A stretch of 7,008 bases of DNA, from the NCBI GenBank assembly GCA_027483285.1, contig JAIXUZ010000186.1, positions 1 through 7,008 of the forward strand. The letters run 5' to 3'. The position numbers and the translations under genes were made by a program. Source of the DNA: Bacteroidota bacterium. GTDB lineage: Bacteria; Bacteroidota; Bacteroidia; CAMBQF01. Below the pieces are notes generated by a model. That model searched no databases, had not been told where the DNA came from, and saw only the letters and a program-made list of their open reading frames with translations. Of this stretch, positions 1 to 6,549 are shown piece by piece (position 1 is the stretch's first letter; each line of letters opens with the position of its first letter).

Positions 1-577
1 CCAGGTACTTTGGCAGCGTAGCGCGTAAGTTGGTTTCGGCCTTCAGGCTATCGTGAAAAACAATAATAGCCCCATTGGTAGTATTGCTTGCTACATTGGT
101 AAAACATTCTTCAGGCGTAACAGCCTGGTCCCAATCGGCTGCCAGCACCGACCACATAACCGGTTTAAAGTTGCGTTTAACCCACTGTGCCTGCCACCAG
201 CGCAGCTTGCCATACGGCGGGCGAAAAAGGTGGCTATCTATAAGTTCTTTGGCTTTTTGAATGTTAGCATAGTAACCGGCATTACTGCTCTTTAGCCCGT
301 TTATATGGTTGTAGGTATGGTTGCCTATAGTATGGCCTTCGGCCTGTATGCGTGCATACAGCTCAGGGTATTGGGCAACATTATGGCCGATACAAAAAAA
401 GGTGGCTTTGGCGTTGTACTCCTTCAGCAGGTCTAATACCCAATTGGTAACCCCTGGCTGCGGGCCATCATCAAAGGTTAAATAAACCTCTTTATTATTG
501 GTTTTTACCGCCCATAAAAAACCCCGCCCGTATAGCAGTTTAAGCCATTGGGGCGGGGTTATTGTATACAGTTTCAA
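1..577 (-). CDS. Polysaccharide deacetylase (NodB homology domain, CE4-type), 3' end cut by window edge
   Basis: Reading the minus strand from a TTG at 577-575 gives 192 uninterrupted codons to the window edge. The metal-dependent carbohydrate esterase 4 motifs appear in order: TFDDG at residues 34-38 (Asp36 the likely catalytic base, Asp37 a metal ligand), NHTYNH at 86-91 (His87 and His91 the other ligands), RPPYG at 119-123, a Trp/Asp motif around 142-150 (WSVLAADWD), and VFHDS at 173-177 with His175 the likely catalytic acid. All key residues are present, so the enzyme should be active. By family it removes N-acetyl (or O-acetyl) groups from a glycan; the substrate is unknown. No clear signal peptide is seen. 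The NodB fold is nearly complete, so probably only a short tail is missing. The start must be TTG: an in-frame TAA (stop of the upstream gene) lies two codons before it, and the first in-frame ATG is at residue 141, past three motifs. The N-terminus, with TPPQWLKLLYGRGFLW before the fold, resembles what I recall of Bacteroidota relatives. It lies 6 nt after the DUF2723 gene, so translational coupling is likely. Confidence 0.93.
   Translation of the reverse strand, partial: MKLYTITPPQWLKLLYGRGFLWAVKTNNKEVYLTFDDGPQPGVTNWVLDLLKEYNAKATFFCIGHNVAQYPELYARIQAEGHTIGNHTYNHINGLKSSNAGYYANIQKAKELIDSHLFRPPYGKLRWWQAQWVKRNFKPVMWSVLAADWDQAVTPEECFTNVASNTTNGAIIVFHDSLKAETNLRATLPKYL
520..560 (-). terminator. Terminator-like GC hairpin with T tract, inside the deacetylase start region
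   Basis: Read on the minus strand, a perfect 10-bp inverted repeat (AACCCCGCCC at 560-551, GGGCGGGGTT at 529-520) encloses a 21-nt loop. A run of six T residues (521-516) overlaps and follows the second arm. This has the shape of a rho-independent terminator, and it sits 24 nt past the stop of the DUF2723 gene, where a terminator for that gene would be expected. However, it lies within codons about 6-20 of the deacetylase, whose coding identity is clear. It may cause partial termination that lowers deacetylase expression relative to the upstream gene, or may be melted by coupled ribosomes. It could also be a coincidence of Pro and Gly codons. The structure is seen directly; the function is inferred. 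Confidence 0.5.
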
Positions 578-583
578 TGTACT

Positions 584-3500
584 TTAGTTAGTCTTTGTAG
601 GCTGTTTTTGGTCGCCTGCCATTTGTGCAGGGCTATCTACCGGCGCTTTTTGTACATCTTGGTTAGATAGGTCTTGGTTAGGGCCTGTGGCATCACCCAT
701 AGCATCCCTTTTCTTAAACATCTCATCAAGGTACATTATGCGTTTGTAAATCTCGCTGGTACGTTTTACCGTGTTGCTTATGGCGCTTTTAAACGATGGG
801 CCTAACGTTTTGTAGTAAGCCAGTTCATCACCTGTCAGCTTTTTCAACCTGCTAAGTATCTCGTTGGCTTTTTGTTTGTCGCCCAGTTCGTAGTACAGGT
901 TGGCAATAGGCAATACAAAGTAGTTGTATGGCACGGTGTTATCAGGCATCACTTCTAAGCAACGGTCTAGCACTTTCTTAGCCTGGTCGCGTTTGCCTTC
1001 GGTTAAAAGGGCTGCAGCAAGCCTAGAGAAGTTGTTGCGGAAGTTCATGGTCATACGCAGGTTGGTCTCGTCCAGGTAAACGTCAGGGTCATTCATGTTA
1101 CCCCAATGGAATTTCTCAACCAGGTTTTTGTACATAATGTCGGTAGCCACAGCGCCAATTTGCCCGTCAGGCGACTCGCGCTCAACTGGTATTACACGGT
1201 ATGCTAAACCTTCCAGTTGGAAGTATGGCTCTAAACCTAAGTAGCTTTCATCGCCTACTGTTATAGCAAAGTATACCGGGCGTTTCCAGTTGTTGGTAGC
1301 CAAAAGGTCAAGTATCATCATGTCTTTTTTGTACAGTACACCTTTGTCTGATAGGTCCCAACGTATTGGGGCAACCCTGTCTGCAAGGTTTGCTGGTACT
1401 GTTCCGTTAGCAACTACGGTTTGCTTATCAACCGGAATGTATAGGTGAGAACTCCTGAAATAGTTGTAGCCCTGGCCATCAGGTACACGGTACAGGTCCT
1501 TGCTCATAATCTGCTTAAGGGCCACGTTTATGTCAACGTAGGTAGAATCATCTTCCCTGTTGTTGTCCATAATAAGCACAGCATCGCGGGTACCCTGGCG
1601 GTAATCATCTTCCACCATGGTAAACGGTACGGCATCGCTTAAATAAGCTTTACGTTTCAACTGGTTAATATACCAGTCGGTGTTCAGCAGGCTTAAGTTA
1701 ACTACGCGTACATCGGTACGGTAGCCTTCTACCTCCTGCACATACCATAGCGGGAAGGTATCGTTATCACCGTTGGTAAACAGTATGGCGTTTGGCGCAC
1801 AAGAGTCTAAGTAGTTTCTAGCAAAGTCGGCCGATGTAAAACGTTTAGAGCGGTCGTGGTCATCCCAGTTTTGGTTAGCCATTACTACCGGCACAGCCAG
1901 TAAGCTTAATGATGTAGCACCAACAGCTGCAATGTTTTGCGCGCTGTAGCGGCGCAACCAGTCGTATAAACCAAGTACACCAAAACCTACCCATATGGCA
2001 AATGCGTAAAACGAGCCTACATAGGCATAGTCGCGCTCGCGGGGTTGTTGCGGCGTTGGGTTTAAGAAGACGTTAATCAACACACCAAGGAATAGTAATA
2101 GCAATAGCACTACCCACGCGGTTTTCTTGTCTTTCCTAAAATGGAATACAAGGCCTAGTATACCTAGTAAGAATGGTAGTAAGAAGTATTTGTTTGTGCC
2201 TTTGTTGTTCGATAAGTTTTCAGGCAAATTGCTTTGGTTGCCTAGGCGCCAGCTATCAAAAAAGCCGATACCCGATAGCCAGTTACCCTCTAGCGGGCCG
2301 CTGGTTCCTTGTATATCATTTTGGCGGCCGGCAAAGTTCCACATAAAGTAGCGCCACCACATCCAGCCCATCTGGTAGTTTATCATAAAGCCAATGTTTT
2401 GGCCAAACGATGGTTTTTTGTTTTTGGCTGATGGAGGCATGCCAATCCAGTTCATATACGATGCAGCATGCTCAGAGCTCCACATACGGGGAAAATAGGT
2501 ACAGCCTTTATCGTCAAAGTTTGGCACAGAGTTTTTAGCATCGTCAGATACGCTGTACTTTTTGTTTTTAACGTCTTTAAAGTAAACAGGCTTACCATCG
2601 GTATAGCGTTTCTCTTTATCAAGCGGGGTGTTGTAGTATTGTCCGTAAAACAATGGGCGTTGGCCGTATTGGTCGCGGTTAATGTACGATAGCATAGAGA
2701 ACGTGTTCGATGGGTCGTTCTCGTTCATTGGCGTTTTAGCGTTAGAGCGGATAAGGATTACTGCATAAGAAGAGTAACCTATCATAATAACAGTAAGCGA
2801 AAGGATAACGGTATTCCAGTTAACCAAACCTTTGCGTTTAGTGTATATCAAACCAAAGGTTAATAAGCCTGCAAGTAACAACAGGTAAAAAGTCATACCC
2901 GAGTCAAACGGCATTTTAAGGGTATTAACAAAGCCTTTCTCAAAGAAGGCAGCTAGACTGATAAAGCCCGGGATAATACCGTACTGAACAAACATCAGCA
3001 ATAAAAAGCCAACAATACCGGCTACTATAAAGCCCTTTTGGGTAGTGTTTTTATACTTACGGAAGTAGTAGATGTAAGCAATAGCGGGGATACATAGTAA
3101 GTTAAGTAAATGGACACCAATGGCTATACCAACTACATAAGCAATAAGCACCAGGTAGCGGTCGGCACGGGCATCACCTTCGGCAACACGCTCGTCCCAC
3201 TTCATAATTAGCCACACGGTAAGTGCGGTAAACATTGACGATGTAGCGTAAACCTCGCCCTCTACGGCCGAAAACCAGAACGTGTCAGAAAAAGTATAGC
3301 ACAACGCGCCAACCAAACCTGCACCCATTATGGCGAATATGTTACCCTGGGTAAGTTGTTCGTTGTTGTTTTCGGTATACAGCTTTTTGGCCATTGCGGT
3401 AATGGTCCAAAACAAAAACAAAATGGTAAAGCCACTGCAAATGCCCGATAAGGCATTAACCATACGTGCGTAGCTTGCAGGGTCGGCGCTGTTGCCAAAC

Positions 3501-3697
3501 AAAGTGGCAATGCGGCCCATAAGCATAAACATAGGCGCCCCCGGTGGATGGCCTACTTCCAGTTTCAATGCTGCCGAAATAAATTCACCGCAGTCCCAAA
3601 AACTGCCGGTAGGTTCCATTGTAAGTAGGTAAACGGTAGTTGCTATAACAAAAGCAAGCCAGCCGAAAACGTTGTTTAATAGTTTGTAGTTGTTCAT
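584..3697 (-). CDS. DUF2723 multi-pass membrane protein (GT-C-like, TMEM260-type glycosyltransferase family)
   Basis: This 1037-residue protein has about a dozen hydrophobic segments. They begin with one at roughly 10-26, continue through about residue 315, and resume between about 504 and 605. A hydrophilic loop of about 180 residues (around 318-500) interrupts them and a soluble C-terminal part of about 430 residues follows. Just after the first membrane segment comes EPTGSFWDCGEF (28-39), with acidic Glu28, Asp35 and Glu38, then HPPG (50-53). Acidic residues in this first outer loop are typical of GT-C lipid-phospho-sugar transferases and are the hallmark of DUF2723. The loop holds MNENDPSN (from about 322), and the soluble part opens with NQNWDDHDRSKR and NGDNDTFPLWYVQE (about 606-650), which I recall as conserved in Bacteroidota members. 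Residues about 895-955 look like one or two TPR-like helical repeats, and the tail is polar and Gln/Pro-rich. Human TMEM260, in the same domain family, is a protein O-mannosyltransferase, so transfer of a sugar to an exported acceptor is plausible; donor and acceptor are unknown. ATG at 3697 is the natural start, with no Shine-Dalgarno motif. It is first in a unit with the deacetylase. Confidence 0.93.
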   Translation of the reverse strand: MNNYKLLNNVFGWLAFVIATTVYLLTMEPTGSFWDCGEFISAALKLEVGHPPGAPMFMLMGRIATLFGNSADPASYARMVNALSGICSGFTILFLFWTITAMAKKLYTENNNEQLTQGNIFAIMGAGLVGALCYTFSDTFWFSAVEGEVYATSSMFTALTVWLIMKWDERVAEGDARADRYLVLIAYVVGIAIGVHLLNLLCIPAIAYIYYFRKYKNTTQKGFIVAGIVGFLLLMFVQYGIIPGFISLAAFFEKGFVNTLKMPFDSGMTFYLLLLAGLLTFGLIYTKRKGLVNWNTVILSLTVIMIGYSSYAVILIRSNAKTPMNENDPSNTFSMLSYINRDQYGQRPLFYGQYYNTPLDKEKRYTDGKPVYFKDVKNKKYSVSDDAKNSVPNFDDKGCTYFPRMWSSEHAASYMNWIGMPPSAKNKKPSFGQNIGFMINYQMGWMWWRYFMWNFAGRQNDIQGTSGPLEGNWLSGIGFFDSWRLGNQSNLPENLSNNKGTNKYFLLPFLLGILGLVFHFRKDKKTAWVVLLLLLFLGVLINVFLNPTPQQPRERDYAYVGSFYAFAIWVGFGVLGLYDWLRRYSAQNIAAVGATSLSLLAVPVVMANQNWDDHDRSKRFTSADFARNYLDSCAPNAILFTNGDNDTFPLWYVQEVEGYRTDVRVVNLSLLNTDWYINQLKRKAYLSDAVPFTMVEDDYRQGTRDAVLIMDNNREDDSTYVDINVALKQIMSKDLYRVPDGQGYNYFRSSHLYIPVDKQTVVANGTVPANLADRVAPIRWDLSDKGVLYKKDMMILDLLATNNWKRPVYFAITVGDESYLGLEPYFQLEGLAYRVIPVERESPDGQIGAVATDIMYKNLVEKFHWGNMNDPDVYLDETNLRMTMNFRNNFSRLAAALLTEGKRDQAKKVLDRCLEVMPDNTVPYNYFVLPIANLYYELGDKQKANEILSRLKKLTGDELAYYKTLGPSFKSAISNTVKRTSEIYKRIMYLDEMFKKRDAMGDATGPNQDLSNQDVQKAPVDSPAQMAGDQKQPTKTN

Positions 3698-3785
3698 TCT
3701 ACCTATGTTATCCTAATTAGTTAAGCTGCGAATTTAGAAAAATAACGTTTTACTATGGTTTTTATTTTATCAGCATCTTTTAAAG

Positions 3786-3840
3786 TTCTCCCTTTAAAAA
3801 GGGAGTGTCTTCTGAAGGTAGTCAGACGACGTGGGATTTT
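3786..3840. repeat. Two-hairpin palindromic repeat, copy 1
   Basis: The first stem is CTCCCTTT (3788-3795) with AAAGGGAG (3798-3805). The second is GTCTTCTGA (3807-3815) with TCAGACGAC (3822-3830), carrying one mismatch. The element closes with GTGGGATTTT (3831-3840). It shares its order and framing with the element at 3970-4023: a TTC then C-rich/TTT stem, a GTG junction, a second stem, then GGGATTTT. The stem sequences differ. It looks like a member of the short palindromic repeats scattered in Bacteroidota intergenic regions, but its copy number elsewhere cannot be seen here. Confidence 0.65.
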
Positions 3841-3849
3841 ATTATACTA

Positions 3850-3883
3850 AACTCCGTAGGAGTTAAATCTCTATAGAAAACAC
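3850..3883. repeat. Short palindrome AACTCC-GTA-GGAGTT with flanking ATCTCTATAGAAAA
   Basis: A 6-bp perfect inverted repeat (3850-3855 and 3859-3864) with a 3-nt loop is followed by AAATCTCTATAGAAAACAC. The combination of a CTCC-GTA-GGAG palindrome with a CTCTATAGAAA tail resembles a dispersed intergenic repeat I recall from Bacteroidota genomes. That is memory, not a search. No function can be assigned. Confidence 0.4.
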
Positions 3884-3894
3884 CATGGTAACGT

Positions 3895-3935
3895 TTTTAC
3901 CCCCTCCTATCTTAGGAGGGCAGGGGGTGGTAAAA
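3895..3935. repeat. Long imperfect hairpin with an 8-nt one-sided bulge
   Basis: TTTTACC plus CCCTCCTA (3895-3909) pair across a TCT loop with TAGGAGGG (3913-3920) and GGTAAAA (3929-3935). This gives 15 base pairs, interrupted on the right arm by CAGGGGGT (3921-3928). The C-rich/G-rich composition is like the neighbouring two-hairpin repeats, so it may be a third, differently built member of the same repeat class. It ends 6 nt before the putative promoter box, so it would lie over or just upstream of the -35/-33 zone of the mutase promoter. Confidence 0.55.
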
Positions 3936-3941
3936 TTTCCT

Positions 3942-3949
3942 TACTTTTG
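3942..3949 (+). promoter_or_regulatory. Putative Bacteroidota -7 promoter box (TAnnTTTG) for the mutase
   Basis: TACTTTTG matches the Bacteroidota primary-sigma -7 consensus TAnnTTTG at every fixed position and is oriented toward the mutase. Transcription would start a few bases downstream, near 3953-3957, giving a leader of about 80 nt that contains the second two-hairpin repeat. No convincing -33 TTTG lies at the usual spacing: the stretch around 3915-3922 is G-rich hairpin sequence. The call therefore rests on one box and its position. Confidence 0.45.
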
Positions 3950-3969
3950 CCTTACCCTCCTATTTAAGG

Positions 3970-4023
3970 TTCCCCCTTTATAAAGGGGGTGTTTTGACTG
4001 GTAAGTCAAAACGGGGGATTTTT
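3970..4023. repeat. Two-hairpin palindromic repeat, copy 2, probably in the mutase leader
   Basis: CCCCCTTTA (3972-3980) followed directly by TAAAGGGGG (3981-3989) is a perfect 18-bp palindrome. A second perfect 9-bp stem follows, GTTTTGACT (3991-3999) with AGTCAAAAC (4004-4012) around a GGTA loop, and then GGGGGATTTTT (4013-4023). The order and spacing match copy 1 at 3786-3840. The two copies differ in stem sequence yet each remains self-complementary, which suggests selection on structure. The element ends 12 nt before the mutase ATG, so it could affect translation initiation if transcribed. Confidence 0.7.
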
Positions 4024-4035
4024 ATCCGCGAATAA

Positions 4036-6153
4036 ATGAAACCCGATTTCACCAAAATACCACTCACCATTAAGCCTGCCAAACAAGGCAAAGTAAAAGC
4101 CAAAACCTGGCAGGGCAACGAGGATGTTGAACAAAAGAACACTTACAGCAAGGCAGACCTTAAAGGCCTTAAGCACCTTGATTTTGCAGCAGGGCTTGCC
4201 CCCTATCTGCGCGGCCCCTACGCCAGCATGTTTGCCGTTAGGCCGTGGACTATACGCCAGTACGCAGGGTTTTCTACCGCCGAAGAGAGCAATAACTTTT
4301 ACCGTAAAAACTTAGCGGCAGGCCAAAAGGGCTTGTCGGTAGCGTTCGACTTAGCTACGCACCGCGGGTACGACAGCGACCACGAGCGGGTGGTTGGCGA
4401 TGTTGGCAAAGCAGGCGTTGCTATTGATAGTGTGGAGGATATGAAGATACTGTTCGATAGCATCCCATTGGATGAAATGTCGGTATCTATGACCATGAAT
4501 GGCGCTGTGCTGCCCATCATGGCCTTTTATATTGTAGCTGCACAAGAGCAGGGGGTATCGTTAGCTAAACTAAGCGGAACCATCCAAAACGATATTTTAA
4601 AAGAGTTTATGGTGCGCAATACCTACATATATCCACCCGCAGCATCTATGCGCATAGTAGGCGATATATTTAAGTACACATCAGAACACATGCCCAAATT
4701 CAATTCCATCAGCATATCGGGCTACCATATACACGAAGCCGGTGCCGGGGCTGATATTGAGTTGGCATACACCCTTGCCGATGGCTGGGAATACTTGCGC
4801 ACGGGTATCGAGGCTGGTTTAGATATTGATGACTTTGCCCCTCGCCTATCTTTCTTTTGGGGCATCGGCATGAACCATTTTATGGAGGTGGCCAAAATGC
4901 GCGCAGGGCGTTTACTTTGGGCTAAGATTGTTAAGCAATTCAACCCTAAGAATGATAAATCGATGGCGTTGCGTACGCATTGCCAAACATCAGGCTGGAG
5001 CCTTACCCGCCAGGATCCTTACAATAACGTAGTTCGCACCTGTATAGAAGCAATGTCGGCTGCTTTGGGTGGCACACAATCGCTGCACACCAATTCGTTA
5101 GACGAGGCCATTGCCCTGCCTACTGATTTTTCGGCCCGCATTGCCCGCAACACGCAGTTATACCTTCAGGAAGAAACCAATATCACCCGCGCTGTCGACC
5201 CGTATGCAGGCTCATACTATGTTGAGTGGCTTACCAATCAGCTTGTAGAAAAGGCATGGGGTTTGATTGAGGAAGTGGAGAAACTGGGCGGTATGACCAA
5301 GGCTATTGAATCGGGCTTCCCCAAGATGAAGATTGAAGAAGCGGCAGCCCGCCGCCAGGCTAAGATTGATGGGGGCCGCGATATTATTGTGGGCGTGAAT
5401 GAGTTTAAGCTGGAGAAAGAAGAGCCAATGGCTATTCTGGAAGTGGATAACCAAAAGGTACGTAAATCTCAAATAGAGCGTTTAAATAAAACCAAGAAAG
5501 CGCGTGATAACAAGGCTGTTGAAAAAACTTTAGCCGCTATTACTAAGTGTGCAGAAACGGGCAAAGGCAACCTGCTGGAACTGGCTGTTGATGCTGCCGC
5601 TAAACGAGCTACCTTAGGAGAAATATCTACCGCCTGCGAAAAAGTGTTTGGCCGCTACAAAGCGGTTATTCGCTCTATCTCAGGTGTATATTCGTCAGAA
5701 ATGCCAAACAATACAAACTTTGCAAAGGCCCTTAAACTGGCCGATAAATTTGCTAAAGCCAATGGCCGCCGCCCGCGCATTCTTATTGCTAAAATGGGGC
5801 AAGATGGGCACGACCGTGGCGCTAAGGTTATAGCCACAGGCTTTGCCGATATGGGCTTCGATGTAGACATTGGCCCGCTATTCCAAACCCCTGCCGAGGC
5901 AGCAAAACAAGCAATAGAAAACGATGTTCATATCGTAGGGGTATCATCATTGGCTGCAGGGCACAAAACCCTTATCCCACAGCTAATAGCCGAGCTTAAA
6001 AACTACGGTCGCGAAGATATTTTGGTTGTTGCCGGTGGCGTTATCCCCGAACAGGACTTTGACTACCTTTATAAAGAAGGCGTTACACTAATCTTTGGCC
6101 CGGGTACCGAACTACCCCAGGCTGCAATTGATGTGTTAGAGAAACTGAAGTAA
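4036..6153 (+). CDS. scpA: Methylmalonyl-CoA mutase, large (catalytic) subunit
   Basis: This adenosylcobalamin-dependent cytosolic enzyme interconverts (R)-methylmalonyl-CoA and succinyl-CoA, linking propionate metabolism to the TCA cycle; the large subunit is also called mutB. At 705 residues it is full length. The N-terminal two thirds form the substrate-binding TIM barrel, with RPWTIRQYAGFSTAEESN near residues 69-86. Tyr76, Arg194 and His231 fall at a constant offset of 13 from Propionibacterium shermanii Tyr89, Arg207 and His244, the residues that bind substrate. This favours methylmalonyl-CoA over isobutyryl- or ethylmalonyl-CoA mutase. A linker of about 470-570 leads to the B12-binding domain, with KMGQDGHDRG at 586-595. 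Here D590-x-H592-x-x-G595 supplies the lower axial cobalt ligand His592, with Lys586 and Asp590 matching Lys604 and Asp608. Later come VGVSSLAAGH and VVAGGVIP. No key residue is missing. The start has an A-rich lead (AATAA) and no Shine-Dalgarno motif. The non-catalytic small subunit, often the neighbouring gene, is not upstream or downstream here. Confidence 0.97.
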   Translation: MKPDFTKIPLTIKPAKQGKVKAKTWQGNEDVEQKNTYSKADLKGLKHLDFAAGLAPYLRGPYASMFAVRPWTIRQYAGFSTAEESNNFYRKNLAAGQKGLSVAFDLATHRGYDSDHERVVGDVGKAGVAIDSVEDMKILFDSIPLDEMSVSMTMNGAVLPIMAFYIVAAQEQGVSLAKLSGTIQNDILKEFMVRNTYIYPPAASMRIVGDIFKYTSEHMPKFNSISISGYHIHEAGAGADIELAYTLADGWEYLRTGIEAGLDIDDFAPRLSFFWGIGMNHFMEVAKMRAGRLLWAKIVKQFNPKNDKSMALRTHCQTSGWSLTRQDPYNNVVRTCIEAMSAALGGTQSLHTNSLDEAIALPTDFSARIARNTQLYLQEETNITRAVDPYAGSYYVEWLTNQLVEKAWGLIEEVEKLGGMTKAIESGFPKMKIEEAAARRQAKIDGGRDIIVGVNEFKLEKEEPMAILEVDNQKVRKSQIERLNKTKKARDNKAVEKTLAAITKCAETGKGNLLELAVDAAAKRATLGEISTACEKVFGRYKAVIRSISGVYSSEMPNNTNFAKALKLADKFAKANGRRPRILIAKMGQDGHDRGAKVIATGFADMGFDVDIGPLFQTPAEAAKQAIENDVHIVGVSSLAAGHKTLIPQLIAELKNYGREDILVVAGGVIPEQDFDYLYKEGVTLIFGPGTELPQAAIDVLEKLK

Positions 6154-6154
6154 T

Positions 6155-6544
6155 ATGAAGTTGGCAATTGGTCTTTTAGTGTTTGCCGTATCGCATTTGG
6201 TTTCGGTACAAACCAACAGTACCACCATTGCTTTTGATAAGACCGACTATAACTTTGGTACAGTAAAAGAGGGCAAAAACATCACCCATACCTTCACCTT
6301 CAAAAACACCGGCAAATACGATTTTGTAATAAAAGAAGTTGATGCCTCGTGCGATTGTATGGTACCTACCCTGCCTAAGGGCCCTGTTAAACCGGGCGCA
6401 ACAGGAACTATTGTAGTGGTGTTTAATACCAGCGGACAGGCAAAAGCCAAGCGTCAATCATCAAAGTCGGTTACTATCACAGCAAACACAATCCCGGCCA
6501 AAACCAGCCTCTATATGCAGGGCTATGTATTGCCTATGCGGTAA
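6155..6544 (+). CDS. Exported DUF1573 domain protein
   Basis: The 129-residue protein starts with a Sec-type signal peptide: Lys2, a hydrophobic core LAIGLLVFAV, then LVSVQT. There is no lipobox cysteine, so release to the periplasm or outside is more likely than lipidation; the cleavage site is unclear. Residues about 25-110 match DUF1573, a small Ig-like beta-sandwich family abundant in Bacteroidota. They contain DYNFGTVKEGK (31-41), HTFTFKNTG (45-53), the cysteine pair Cys66 and Cys68 in SCDCMVP, then PVKPGATGTIVVVFNTSG (77-94). The usual form I recall is SCGC, so Asp67 replaces Gly. The molecular role of the family is not established. The ATG follows the mutase stop TAA after a single base, so the two are almost certainly co-transcribed and probably translationally coupled, although a cytosolic enzyme and an exported protein have no obvious shared task. 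Confidence 0.9.
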   Translation: MKLAIGLLVFAVSHLVSVQTNSTTIAFDKTDYNFGTVKEGKNITHTFTFKNTGKYDFVIKEVDASCDCMVPTLPKGPVKPGATGTIVVVFNTSGQAKAKRQSSKSVTITANTIPAKTSLYMQGYVLPMR

Positions 6545-6549
6545 TAGTA

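Larger units (their letters stand above)
3698..4035. other. Gene-free divergent intergenic region, 338 bp, dense in palindromes
   Basis: No plausible gene is seen on either strand between the divergent DUF2723 and mutase starts. From left to right it holds about 85 bp of AT-rich DNA that should contain the DUF2723 promoter, a two-hairpin repeat (copy 1), a small AACTCC/GGAGTT palindromic element, a long imperfect hairpin, an exact TAnnTTTG box for the mutase, and copy 2 of the two-hairpin repeat immediately before the mutase start. These elements are listed separately. Confidence 0.85.

Noticed and set aside
53..295. Plus-strand open frames over the left edge (53-295 and 75-260).
   Set aside because: They lie opposite the deacetylase, whose five NodB motifs on the minus strand prove the coding frame; the plus-strand peptides show no recognisable features.
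394..400. Run of seven A (T on the coding strand) within the deacetylase as a frameshift or slippage site.
   Set aside because: The reading frame continues intact through it, with conserved ATFFCIGHNV on both sides, so no frameshift is present and none needs to be invoked.
3737..3744. TATTTTTC on the minus strand as a -7 box for the DUF2723 gene.
   Set aside because: It misses the final G of TAnnTTTG and has no TTG at the expected upstream distance; such T-rich strings are common in AT-rich spacers.
3786..4023. CRISPR array or tandem repeat array in the intergenic region.
   Set aside because: Only two diverged copies, with non-uniform spacing and unrelated elements in between; no repeat-spacer periodicity.
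3970..4035. Cobalamin riboswitch ahead of the B12-dependent mutase.
   Set aside because: The leader is too short for one, no B12-box-like sequence is seen, and the hairpins match the copy 1 repeat elsewhere in the same spacer.
6176..6457. Minus-strand open frames opposite DUF1573 (6176-6457 and 6247-6450).
   Set aside because: The plus-strand frame has a signal peptide and clear DUF1573 motifs; the opposite frames have compositions typical of antisense shadows.
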